Assembly (NCBI GenBank): GCA_036365455.1
Contig: JAWQUS010000017.1
Location: 5,642,001 to 5,706,000 of the forward strand
Source of the DNA: Macrosoma leucophasiata
Lineage: Eukaryota; Arthropoda; Insecta; Lepidoptera; Hedylidae
DNA: 64,000 nucleotides
Direction of reading: 5' to 3'
The notes under the pieces are model-generated. The model was not told where the DNA came from. It was given only the letters and a program-made list of their open reading frames with translations, and did not search any database. The position numbers were made by a program, and so were the translations under genes. Below, one piece after another: positions 45,360 to 56,900 of the stretch; within the stretch, counting starts at the first letter, position 1; every line of letters starts with the position of its first letter.

Positions 45360-45999
45360 TTTAAAAGCAGTTAAATTTGGAATCCAAAAAAAGCACTATC
45401 AAAAAACATCTGGAATTCGAGCCGTATAAATTGCAACACAATAAATAAACTGATTTACATGTAGCTATCGAAAGAGTTTAGACTGCAGGTTAATTGTGTT
45501 TTCAACGCCAGCTTAAACATATTAGCACTTTTAAATATAGCTTAGAGCGCTAGTGACGCAACGTTGCGAGAGAGAATAGATTAGTGGTGAGCGATTGTTA
45601 CTTTAACGATGTAATTGTTCGATTGTTCAATTTATTCGCTAGTTTTCGAGTAAGTTTCATTATTATTAAATCATGTGCACTCAAAAATATACAAAAAACT
45701 GTTACCTATTCCATAGAGTAAATGGTTGATGCAGATATGCTTACAATGTGAAGGAAACTAACTTGGATCGCCATATCAAAGAATTTTATTGTATGGTGCA
45801 CTATAACTTGTACAATTCGAATTTAGATGGTTGTAGAGACCAGCAGGCGTCTTCTGTAACTCAGTGCCCAACCATTGAAAGGTCATTTTGCAATACATTG
45901 CTGTTTTCATTAAATGATTGTTATTATCACGTAACGTCAAAACAGTAATGTACTGCAAAGTGGCTATTTAACTATGTCAACCGAGACAAATAACACACC

Positions 46000-46160
46000 C
46001 GCAGGAAGACCAAGACTGACCTGGCCTGACCAAAAAGGTGGAATACTGTAAGGGTCAAGACGACAGAATCCGCGTGTACGTATGAAAAGAGAGATGAAAG
46101 AAGTAGGTAAAAGATGTGTAAGGACAGGAATACTTCTCCAAGCTCTCTGTTTACCCAATG
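46000..46160 (+). mobile_element. Same retroelement 3' fragment
   Basis: GAAGACCAAGACTGACCTGG to CTCTCTGTTTACCC; same landmarks as 19016-19212, with the 3' end lost. Confidence 0.6.
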
Positions 46161-46828
46161 TTGGATGACTCGAACGATACCAAACCAATTTAAAGCTTCC
46201 GTTGATAAAATTACTGAGTTTTGTTTTGGCAGGTTTTTTTCTCAGTAAAAGTGGAACTCTGCCAGTGAATGACAAAGAATGTCCCATATTCTTTTATCTT
46301 TCCGTTTGTAAAAGAGAGTGTGGAACATTCTGTTGATACCTATTTTTATTTATAAGTATTTTTTTACCAATTTTTATTTTATTTTTGTTTACTTTGACAT
46401 ATTAATCAACGTATCAGATGTTATTCGCTTTAATTTTATATTTTGTAATTTGACCTATCCCAAGCAAATTCTTTTATTTCCAAGTGATTAAATAAATTTT
46501 TGAGTTTGAGTCACTGAACAAAAAATTTTTACTCTCCTTTGCACATCACAATCGATCGACAATGACGATTTAATCCATTCATTTGTGGAAATAGATCTAG
46601 CGCAACACTCGCAAAGACGTGTGTATACATCAAACTATTTTTCAACATCAAAACTTACAAATTACGTCAGTCATTCACTCGTACGCCGTAGGCCCGTTAC
46701 ACAATGAATAATGTGGCTCGCGATTCGGCGAAATTCGGTCTCGATACTGCGTATTCGATGTATACTTGGCAAGCACACCGGATAAATCGCCCGAGGCTGT
46801 TTCTTCAAACGAATAGCTAGGATGCTTT

Positions 46829-47113
46829 ACTGGTGGTAGAGCTTCAGTGACGGAGCTCGCGGGCGTAGGCACCACCGCATTACCTAATATACTTGCCGTT
46901 AAATGTTAGTGTTCAGCACTATCGTGTTTCGGTCAGGTGGTAATGTACGGCTCTGTAATTTCCGGCACAGAGGCATAACACCTAATGCCTCAGGAGTGGC
47001 AGCGCATTTGCTTTTTGACCTCTGGTCATTGTGTGGGTGTCTATAGGCTGCAGTCATCACTTAACATCAATGTGAACTGCACGCTTGTTTGCATCTTTCA
47101 TTACATAAAAAAA
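46829..47113 (+). mobile_element. Family A LINE 3' end
   Basis: Full-length copy, TACTGGTGGTAGAGCTTC head and CATTACATAAAA tail; flanked by ATGCT on each side, a weak target duplication. Confidence 0.85.
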
Positions 47114-47234
47114 AAAAAATGCTATCAATAACAGTAAGGATTCTTTCAATTTAATTATCAAACGGTTTATGATTACACGTCATGTAATTTGTGATGTTAT
47201 TGATTTTTAAGCATCACGAAGGTTTCATATGTAA

Positions 47235-47365
47235 AGTGGCGAATAAATTTCCAGTTAAGGTTGATTTTAAGTAAATAATACAGCTTTTAGGCATCTAAAT
47301 AAATGCAAGAGCACTAAATGTAAATGTGATTGCCACCTCTGAGGCCTGTTTTTTATCTGTGCAGA
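47235..47365 (-). mobile_element. Family A, degenerate inverted 3' part
   Basis: Minus-strand landmarks (GTGGC, TTAAGTAAATAATACAGC, TTAGGCATC, GCCACCTCTGAGGCC). Interrupted on its 5' side by a family D SINE. Confidence 0.5.
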
Positions 47366-47376
47366 ATAAAGAAGCT

Positions 47377-47700
47377 TAACGTAACTTCACGCCTGTAATC
47401 CCCGAAGGGGTAGGCAGAGGTAAATGCATGCATTCAATCATACATGCAAACACCCACGACTCGCCGGTTACGTTTTGGCCCATGTAACAGGTGGCGAACC
47501 TGTTGCCATCTCCGGGCACATTACCAAACTCCGGGGTACTGGGAAACTTCCAGAAAATGGAAAAATCCCAATAGAAGCAGAGATAAAGGATTTTAAACCG
47601 TTATCTCTGATAGTCCTCGACCCGGGAATCGAACCCAGGACCTCCGGCGTAATAGTAGTGGCCTGCTACCACTACGCTACTGAGGCAGTTAAAGAGGCGG
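47377..47700 (-). mobile_element. Family D SINE, inverted
   Basis: Minus-strand copy with B-box CGGGAATCGAACCC (plus-strand reading) and probable target duplication ATAAAGAAGCT (47366-47376, 47701-47711). It interrupts old family A sequence. Confidence 0.87.
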
Positions 47701-47704
47701 ATAA

Positions 47705-47936
47705 AGAAGCTGTGCCTACATTACCATCCAACCGGCAGATGATAGTGCTTGATGACAAATATAATAGGTACAGCCCTGTAATTTCCAACATAGAGGCATA
47801 ACAGGTTAGGCCACAGGAATGGCATCGCGTCTACATTGAAATCTCTGGTTTTAACAGATGTTTTATAGGCTCCAGTATTAATTTACCACCAATGTGAACT
47901 GTATGCTTGTTTGCAAATCTCATGACATAAAAAAGT
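47705..47936 (+). mobile_element. Family A, degenerate copy
   Basis: CAGCCCTGTAATTTCCAACA, AGAGGCATAACAGGTTAGGC, CACCAATGTGAACTGTATGC and ATGACATAAAAAAG in order. Confidence 0.65.
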
Positions 47937-48363
47937 ATCAATAAAAATGTATAAGAGATACATCAGATGTAGTATGTATACTTCTGATCAAAATAATATT
48001 TATTTTAAAAATCTTTAAAGATACAGCCTCGAGCAACCGCAATATTTTAGGAAAGAATAGGACCTGTATTAGTAATCAATAAAATTAATTTATTAAATAG
48101 TTATCTATAATTAAATTTGGATCAAACGTCTCGCTATAGAGACCGAGAATTTATTAGAAATCCTTCCATAGTGTTAATACAAAATGTCAAGTATAAAAAT
48201 TATACAGATTTGTGTTCAAAAAAATAATTATATTACAAAAAGTTATATGAGGCTCGTCCTACGAGTATCCGAAAGATTTCATTTGAAACATAAATACAGT
48301 GTGACGCCATAAAGTACAACCTCGAAAGATGATCAAACTAGACCGAAATGTATTGACAAAAAC

Positions 48364-48781
48364 AAAGGAGATGTTGCGAGCTCGGCTCTGGATCGCACAC
48401 GTCCTCAAAAAATGGGTAAATTAAAGAAGAATCCAAAAAAAAAAATACAATTAATTTATTCAAGAATATATTTTAGAGTTACAACCACATTCAATTCAAA
48501 CTATTTTATTATTTTCAACTATGTTCAATATGGCGGCGATACAGCCGACACTTGGGATCAATCGATTTCGATAGTATTTAGAAAATATTACTTTTTCTCC
48601 AAGTAATATATAATCAAAAATCAATAAAATAATGAAAATGACATCGCCCGCCATATTCGCCATGTTGGTTTTGAGTTGCAATTCTAACTGCAAATAACGT
48701 TTTTACATTGATTTTTCCTGTTTAATGATATTGTGTACAATACATGGCCGGAGGTCCATACATTTTTGCAACATCTCCTTT
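48364..48781 (+). mobile_element. AAAGGAGATGTTGC-ended element, copy 2
   Basis: Exact termini AAAGGAGATGTTGC and GCAACATCTCCTTT, ~420 bp. Shares GAGCTCGGCTCTGG-like subterminal sequence, AAAAATGGGTAAATT and GGCCGGAGGTCCATACAT with the other copies. Short open frames on both strands are shadows of the repeat. Confidence 0.87.
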
Positions 48782-48784
48782 AAA

Positions 48785-50840
48785 TAAGTAATGCCATTAT
48801 TTCAGCTTTTGCCAGCTGTATGTGTATTTATATTGATTGTTATGTATTTAACTTTTTTTTTTATTTAAATATTTTATTTTAATTAGAGCCGGAATTTTAA
48901 AAATAAATTGGCCATAAAGTCAAGTTTATTTTTTCAATTTTTGTTTTCTCGATATATTGAGGTCTGGTTTCACCTATCTAGATAGATAGCTCTTTATTCC
49001 GTTTATGTTTAGTGATAGACACCATAATTATATGTAAATCTCAATCGGAAATCCGCAAAACAAGCCTTAACTAAAAATAAATTAAAAACAGAAATATACA
49101 TTCAGAAACTCTTCAACTAGAATATACTTTACGCAATGTAAAAATACGATAAAATAATAATTACAGATAAAATCATATTTATACAAATTGAATATAAAAA
49201 AATGTTATTGAAAATCAAGAATAAATCTTAAGTAATGTTATCTTTTAAAAATAATCCTATGCCCCACCAAAATGAAAAAAAAAGTTTCTAAATTTGAAAG
49301 AACATTAATAAAATTAGGGTCCGTTAAATATTTTAGATAATATTATATAGAAACTTATCAATGGTATAATTTTCAACTTTTTTCAAAATTCAGAAAAAAA
49401 CGTCAAAGTGCAGGGGCAAGATTGTTTAAGAACTATTGATTATTCCATTTTTTTCTCAATCAATTCAACACCGTGAACAAAATCGAGCAATTGATCATAT
49501 CGATATGTCTACATTCAATAATGACTTACGAATAATTTAATTCTAAAACCACGAAAAATTTTGTAATTTGGTGTTTTGAAATTGTAGGTCACAAACTTTT
49601 GAGGCATCAAATGTACAGAACAATAAATATTTATACAACGTGTAATGACTAAACGGTGGATTGATATACCTTATGATACCTACAATACTTTAATTCTAAA
49701 ACCACGAATATTTTGTGGGCATTCGAAGGTACGCATTGGAGCATATTTTGAATGGACTCATGCAAGCATTTTTACAATATCACCCCATGTATAAGTAATT
49801 ATAAAGTTTAATTTTGATGATCCTCAACTTGCAGTGACCAGGAGGCGATATTATTATAAAAAAGATTCACAATTTATCTTTTATAAAGATTTTTTTACGG
49901 TTCATATTTATTTAGATTTTTTTTTTGTTTCCTTGATAACAAGTTTAGAATTTTCTAGTTCAGAATATCCTTTAATTTATAAGTCCGCTTCGTGTAGAAA
50001 TACAAACGAATGTCGAACGAATGTGTAGAACGAAATATAAACATTATTTTTTATTGTGAAACAGAATAAGATTCACAAAAATAAAAATGTCTCGTTATTT
50101 CTCAACGTTCATGACCTACGATTATACGATTATTTTAAGCTAGTTACACACACGTTTGTATCGACTTAAATTGTATGGGCAAATATTATTATTATAAGAC
50201 GGATGACATTGTATACTAGGTGACTGGTGGACTATGGAACATGTTAATGGAATATGGAAAATGTAAAAATAATTCAGAATCACATATAAAATGTAGAAAA
50301 GTTAAATTACATGAACACTTAAACTAACATAGAAATCCTCATTTGTTCATTAAGGGTTAATAATATCCCATGAATTACCAGTCACATTGTATAATAAAAT
50401 ATACACTTTAACCGATACAATTATGTGTGAAACCACTATGAAATTGCACGCTAGGCACACGGTGGATAAGAGAATATATTTACAAAAGAAATTCATTCGG
50501 TCACAAATCACTGCAACCAAATTGTTTATATACACACGTATCAAAAAATATATGTACGCACATACAGACGTGTACATACGAATTTTGTGTTGTTACTTAC
50601 GTAGTTGGATTTTAAATGCAATTTGTTTGTTCTTATTGGAAAATTAATATTACAAAGATATTAATTTTCTAGGAGAGCGTCGTTTTTACTATCGTTAGAT
50701 GTAAAAAGGACTAATGTGCTACAGTCCTACCGTAAAAGGCCGTTAAGTGACATTTGACTATTGCTTAAGAATTCAAAAGGATTTAAAAAGGTGTAGTTAT
50801 CGAGGTGCGGAGTCTTCAGATCTTCATTAGTATAATCTTA
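48785..50840. other. Very AT-rich, repeat-poor intergenic DNA
   Basis: No exon and no mobile element recognised. A 17-bp unit (TAATTCTAAAACCACGA) occurs twice (49539 and 49690). Confidence 0.6.
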
Positions 50841-50841
50841 C

Positions 50842-50985
50842 CCCCTTATTCATAAACGTATTTTAGCTAAAGTGTTGCTAATCTCTCCTTTGTCTTTTTC
50901 TATCCTGCACATTTGACAATGCAACTGACAAAGACAAAGCATTCTATAGCTAAAACGCATCTAATGTACGTTTATGAATAAGGGG
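50842..50985. mobile_element. MITE with CCCCTTATTCATAAACGTA termini, complete
   Basis: CCCCTTATTCATAAACGTA ... TACGTTTATGAATAAGGGG, ~19-bp perfect terminal inverted repeats, interior GTTGCTAATCTCTCCTTTGT. 144 bp. Superfamily uncertain. Confidence 0.87.
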
Positions 50986-50989
50986 ATTA

Positions 50990-52000
50990 ATCTATAATAG
51001 ATATGGAATAATCTGGCAGTTAGAGAAGTTTCGTACTGTGCACAAAACTCAGAGAAAGGACTATGAAATAAATTTCGCGCCAATGTCATTTAACGTACCT
51101 TTTAAGGTGGGGGGGGGCGACAGTGCGTATACACACGATTTTATGTATACCAGAATACTATGATAATTACAATATCGTAGCCGGTTCATTTCGTTTTGAC
51201 GCGATTTTGAATTATATAATGCATTCAGGAACAAAGATCAAATTAAACGAGTTTATTTTATATTGATCAATCAATAATCAGTAAACTTGAGTAAAATAAA
51301 GGCCATAAATTATTTATTATTATTATTAAATTTTATTTCTCTTGATATTACTGAAATTATATTTTTAGTTTTCTTTTAATACTGTTATGCAATAAAAATA
51401 AAATTATCCATTCTTTTATCCAACTAAAACACATAAATATTTAGCAGTAAATGGCACACTGAAAGAATAAAAATAAAATACATATAGGTTAACAATTGTC
51501 GGTGAAACAATAATTTATTATTATTTTAATTTGAAAATATTAAATTCGTTGCAAAGGCAAGATTCACCTACCTAATAGATCTTTTAAACTAGTGAAAAGT
51601 AAACAAATCACAGGACTCTATTACGAGAAAAAAACAAAACTATATCTAGACAATAAATAATTGAATCAAAAAAATAAAATTAATTTTAGTTTTTTTTTTA
51701 TTTTTATAATAATATTGATATGTTGTTTTTTATTCGAGAATCAAGATTTAACAAACAATTTATCAATATAAATGGGTGGGCGCTTCAATTGATTCATAAT
51801 TTATTGTATTCAAAACCAATAGTTTTACAAAACATTATCGTAACGCAAACTTATTCATAATTTATTGTATTTAAAACCAATAATTTTACAAAAATTATCG
51901 TAACGCATCTTTGACTTAGAACATAAACAACAAAGTGTGTATGTGACAAATATAAAAAAAAAATTCATTACATTTATAGAGAGGGAAAAACACACAATCA
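50990..52000. other. AT-rich intergenic DNA
   Basis: Only a short local direct repeat (ATTTATTGTATT.AAAACCAATA, 51800-51900, two units ~60 bp apart). Nothing coding. Confidence 0.6.
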
Positions 52001-52004
52001 TAGC

Positions 52005-52165
52005 TCTTTTGACGTGACAACGTCTTAAATTAGGTTGCGGCTTGGAGTCACTCATGAAAAAGTGTAACGCCCGGTAACGTAACGATGAGTCACCGAACGA
52101 GAGAGAGGCCTGCCGGACCGGCGAATGCCTTTCTACCGAGAAAAAGACGTTGTCACGTAAAATCT
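52005..52165. repeat. GC-rich element with ACGTGACAACGTCTT inverted repeats
   Basis: ACGTGACAACGTCTT at ~52012-52026 and AAGACGTTGTCACGT at ~52145-52159, enclosing CpG-rich GAGTCACCGAACGAGAGAGA and GGCCTGCCGGACCGGCG. Stands out in an AT-rich zone. Open frames cross it on both strands but no known protein is evident. Confidence 0.6.
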
Positions 52166-52269
52166 TCGCCCGTAAAACCGACTTTACAGGCAACCAGTTT
52201 TTTTAATACGTATTTGCATTTTGCAAAAAAGTTACTAAAAGTGTGGTTATTACCAAAACCAGGATAATC

Positions 52270-53130
52270 AACGTCAAATGCCTGCATTTTTGTTAAAACT
52301 TATTCATTAACAACAGATCAAAAATTACTTGGCCAAATAATCCAAGTACTAATTTTAGAAACTATTTAGATTCGCGCGAGGTGGAAAAAAGGTTCTTAAT
52401 GTCATGAAGGTGACATATTCGTATAATAAATTAATTAGGCACTGTAGTAGTGCAGCCGAGCTCCACCAATTTAGAATATTGGTCATATTAAGTTTCAATG
52501 TATCTATCATGAAACATAGCGTAAAAATCTGTCTCTAAATAGGTTACCAACCTCTAGTACTTACAAAAATTCCCCCAAAGTATGGCAGTATCTAGAATAC
52601 TCTAGAAAATCTAGAACTATCTTTACACACGCCCAAAATATGAGAATAATAAAACAAGACAGTTTAACTCATCAACTTTAAAAAAAGAATAAGTTCCCAA
52701 AACGGACTGAACTACAAATTATTAATGAATAAAAATTGCAATTCCGAATTTACAGTTTAAATTCGTCCTAGAATCTTCAAGAATTTTTAAAGTTTGGGGA
52801 TGACATTTATCTCACAAAGGTGAGGTAAATCGTAGATTAAACTACGGATCACAAAACGCGATAATTTCTTAACCTTATCTCGCGGCAACTAGATAATACA
52901 TATTTTACAACACAATAAGGGTTTTCTAACCTAACCTAAAAGTACCCAGCAAGAAATATTCCACATCGAGCCTATACGTGACTTTGCATTGATGAAACAT
53001 TCACATAAAAACATGTAAAAATGATAGGTTTGACAGCAGTGCGAACTGCGAACGCTAGCACCAACAAGACATTTATCGCAATACATACTTTATGCGACAA
53101 GTTGCGAAACATCATCATGTTGAATGTTTT
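52270..53130. other. AT-rich DNA downstream of Ptpmeg
   Basis: No exon seen; may include the end of the Ptpmeg 3' UTR. Contains one of the ~40-bp direct repeats at 52948. Confidence 0.5.
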
Positions 53131-53694
53131 TAGTGCAAACTAGGGGTAAGGATCAGTTATGGCTCGGAGACGTGGACGCAGAAAAAAGCTGACAGAAACC
53201 GCATTGACGCTTACGAAATGTGGTGTTGGCGGAAGATGCGACACATTCCGTGGACTGCCTTTCGCACGAACCAGTCCATCCCTCGTGAACTCAATATCCA
53301 CGAACGGCTTTCTACCACCTGCCTAAAAAGGATCCTGGAGTGCTTTGGTCACATCGCACGCAATGACGGAAATAATCTGGAACAGCTCATGGTGACCGGG
53401 AAGGTGGACGGGAAACGGCCTCTTCGGCGGTTCTCTAATCAGATGGTCTGACCAGGTCCGTTCAACTCTCGATACCAAGCTGCATGACGCTCTCCACAAT
53501 GCAAAGGACAGAAAAAAGTGGAAGGAAGTCGTGAAAGTGAAACTGTCTTCCCAACGAGGGGATCACGACCCTCAGCAATGAGGAAATCGATTCGAGGAGG
53601 AGGAGGGGTAAGGAAGAGACAATCGTGTAGCGGTCAAAACTCGTTAAAAAGTTATAGTACTCAGCAAAAAATATTCCACATCGAGCCTACAAAA
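52948..53694 (+). repeat. ~40-bp direct repeats flanking the RTE fragment
   Basis: AAGTACCCAGCAAGAAATAT then TCCACATCGAGCCTA at 52948-52983 and AGTACTCAGCAAAAAATAT then TCCACATCGAGCCTA at 53655-53690. Confidence 0.8.
53140..53580 (+). pseudogene. RTE-type LINE ORF C-terminal fragment
   Basis: Plus-strand reading gives YGSETWTQKKADRNRIDAYE, MWCWRKMRHIPWTAFRTNQS, LSTTCLKRILECFGHIARND and GKVDGKRP, the well-known C-terminal end of RTE-clade proteins. After ~53430 the frame shifts (DQVRSTLDTKLHDALHNAKD). It lies just downstream of the Ptpmeg stop, antisense to that gene. Confidence 0.88.
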
Positions 53695-53816
53695 GAGACA
53701 ATCGACTAAGACTTTTGAAAAATCTGAAAACCCTCATTGTCAATAAATAACATGCAACATTACTAGTAAAAGGTACATCCTAGTTTCAACAATATGTTCC
53801 CAAAAAGTGGCAATGC

Positions 53817-53836
53817 CTCACCAAATAAGGTGAGGG
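53817..53836 (-). repeat. Short stem-loop in the presumed Ptpmeg 3' UTR
   Basis: On the minus strand CCTCACCTTATTTGGTGAGG folds as a 7-bp stem with an AU-rich loop, ~45 nt after the stop codon. A regulatory role is only a possibility. Confidence 0.45.
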
Positions 53837-53882
53837 CTAATTTTTACCTCAGGGTAAGTAGAAATCGTGTCCTATTCGTTCA

Positions 53883-53966
53883 TCAGTTGGAAGCGGTATC
53901 CGATGCGTTCGTCAGTCCTTGCATGTATGCAGCCTGTATACTCTCGCATACGAACTTGTATTGGCT
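53883..53966 (-). CDS. Ptpmeg: Ptpmeg terminal exon: Q-motif SQYKFVCE and stop
   Basis: Acceptor TATCCGCAG; phase 0 joins ...MCIQNA to [18 protein letters not shown], then TNASDTASN and TGA (53883-53885). SQYRFVCE at this place is the last conserved PTP motif and supports the chain in spite of the small exon size (27 codons plus stop). The tail is short, as in PTPN4. The sequence below it should be 3' UTR; I could not decide the poly(A) site. Confidence 0.9.
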   Translation of the reverse strand, partial: SQYKFVCESIQAAYMQGLTNASDTASN

Positions 53967-56900
53967 CTGCGGATACAAATAATTATGTTGAATTGTTGTT
54001 CATTGTTATGGTATTTGTTTTTATCTATATAAAAATACGCTTACACTTACTCACAGCCTCACAGTAGGTATAAACCTGTGTCGTGGGTGCCGTTGTACAC
54101 ATACAACACATACACAAACACCCAGACACAAATATACAAACAAATATCTGTAGGCCATACAAATATTTGTCCCGGTGCGGGGATCGAACCCGCGATCCTT
54201 CGAATCAAACGATCATCTCACACCGCTGGACTAACCGGGTCATCATATAAATGGCCAATAAGCATAATAATACAGAGAAGCTGGACTAATACCAATGGTC
54301 GCAGGTTAGAATATGATAATCATATAGTTTGTAACTGGAGGTAGAGCCAGAGAATATGTAATAACACTACGTATAGAATGGACACTTCGACGTCCCGCCC
54401 GATTTCCCCGCCTCACCCAACCTCCTCCCCTCTTATGGGCGACGTTTGGTATTCTCTACGTGTTACGCACACAGGTGCACGTGTAAATACACGTCACTGA
54501 TTGATGTCTGTGTAATAGAGACCAAATTAAGCGTTTGTATAGAATTTTGGCGGAGTGTCCGCGGTGTGGTAGAGCTCCAGTGTCAGAGTTCGAGGGCGGA
54601 GGCTCCGTCGCATTATTTAATCTATCTGATGTCAAATGGTAGTGTTCAACATAATCGTGTTCCTCTTGGATTGCTCCCCAGCCATAAGGGGGGAATGCCA
54701 TTATCGCCACGCTTGGCATGCGGATTGGTGATCACAGTGCGTTATCTTGCGTTATTGCACTTACTACGGTCCCATTGGAATGTTTTGACCGCCATTATTC
54801 GACTGAATACACTGCTTCTCAGAACCTTGGCCCAGGATAAACACGCCATTCGAGCGAGCAATCGTAATAAACATTTCAGAAAAAAAAAAAACTACTCACA
54901 GCGTTCTGTATGCACATGGGCCGTTGCGTCCGCATGGCCCGCACCAAGTCGAGGGGGTAGAGCGGCTGGCGCCGTGCCAGTAACTCCAGGCCGGTCTCGG
55001 CCAGTATGAGCGCGCCGGTACGGCCCACGCCGGCTGAACAGTGCACTATCATCGGAGGTGACAATACGCGCTCTTCGGTGTCTTCTTCCACTGTCGTCGG
55101 GATCACTGTCAAACGTATCGGACATATTCATCGTCTCCTTAAACTGCCTCGGTAGCCTAGTGGTAGCAGGTAACTACTACTACGCTGAGGTCCTGGGTTC
55201 GATTCCCGGGTAGGGGGTTATCAGAGACAATGGTGTAAAGTCCTTTATCTCTGGTTCTATTGGGGTTTTTACATTTTCTGGAACTTTACGTCAAAGTTTG
55301 GTAATGTGCCCGAAGATGTCAACAGGCTCGCCACCGCACTTTTACATGGACCAAAACGTAACCGGCGAATCGTGGCTGTTTGCATGTTTGCTTGAATGCA
55401 TGAATTTACCTCTGCCTACCCCTTCGGGGATTACAGGCGTGAAGTTACGTCTCCTTAAATATTTACTGTAGTATCACAATATGGTAGTGAAAGTGTACAG
55501 AGAAGAGTATAGTATAGTTTCAGTGTTTGTATCTGTACAATGGTAAACGTTAATGTACGAGAGATGATAAATAAGTATACGTATATGATACCAAATTTTG
55601 TTTATATATTTCGTCTTTTGTCAGAACAATCACCAGCGTTTCTGCCATTAATTTCTCACGGCAGCCCATAAGGTGATTTAGGTAAACAAGATATCTTAAT
55701 GTTCCTAAAATTACATTATACATACTCTTCAAAACACTTATCTGTGTCGGCAATTATTACCCAATTTAATCTTTTCTTTCTGCTGAGCCATAATGCCTCA
55801 TGAAATTGGCTATGGACTATATTTTATCGGATTCACCTACGAATAATAATATAAAGTGTAACTAAGCCAAGAAATAGATCCACGAAAATAGACACACAAA
55901 AAGGACACACCGCAGTGCCACATGATGGAAGGTGGTCACCGTCGCCTATGCACATTTAAACACCAAAGGAATCTTCATCGCGCTGACAACCTTGAAGGAC
56001 TCTTTGAAGAACCCCATATAGTAGCGCCGGGGGATCACCGCAGAGGGAAGTTTGTGCCACATTTATACGTTTTTGGTAGAAACCAACGCGAAACCGCACC
56101 GTTGAGAACTGTCAGATCAAAGAATATAGAATAATACTACGTATAGAAGTATAAGTACACATTGTCCATACGAGACACTTCGACGTCCCGCCCGATTTCC
56201 CCGCCTCACCCATGACTGCCCCCTCCCCCCCTCGAGAGGCAGTTGAATAAAATTCAACAGTGAGGTTGCGAGAGGGCAACTGACCGGTCTATTATTAGTT
56301 AATTTCGTCACGTAGTCAGTGCGACGACTTATTTCACGATTGTTTAATGTCATAACCCTACGTGCTACATTTCTATGTGCGCGTCTCCTGACTGATGCCT
56401 GTGTAGCCAGAATAAGGATTTGTATGGAATTTTAGCAGAGTGTCCGGAGCGTGGCCGGGTGTCCAGTATGTATGGGTGGAATTTATCTCTCCATACACAC
56501 CTGCGCGATGGTTCCTCAGCGTGGAGCAGAGCTTGGTGAAGGCCATGAAGGCGCCGGCGTCGTCCGGCACTCCGTGGTCCGGCCACGCCGTATACTGCAA
56601 TTGCGTCACGTTTCTTACTCCACCGCCGCTTTCCTGAAACAAAGTTCATCTCAGCCAAACGTCCACTGCTGGACAAGTCTCCCGACTTTTTTTTATGTAA
56701 TGGAAGTGGCAAACAAGCATGCAGTTCACAATGATGTTAAGTGATGACTGCAGCCTATAGACACCCACACAAAGACCAAGGTCAAAATGGAAACGCGTTA
56801 CCACTCCTGAGGCCTAAGGTGTTATGCCTCTGTGCCGGAAATTACAAGGCCATACAACGTAACACTACCATTTAGTGGCAAGTATATTAGATAATGCGGT

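Noticed and set aside
47424..47801. 125-codon open frame
   Set aside because: Translation of a family D SINE plus old LINE sequence.
51855..52193. 112-codon minus-strand frame
   Set aside because: Spans the inverted-repeat island and AT-rich DNA; no recognisable domain and an implausible hydrophobic C-terminus.
54446..55009. 187-codon open frame on the plus strand
   Set aside because: It crosses a family A fragment and dispersed repeats and then runs antisense through the Ptpmeg catalytic exon; no domain in this frame.
55144..55230. Possible tRNA gene (CCTCGGTAGCCTAGTGG ... GGTTCGATTCCCGGG)
   Set aside because: Same head in six dispersed copies with a shared 200-bp body and target duplications: family D SINE.
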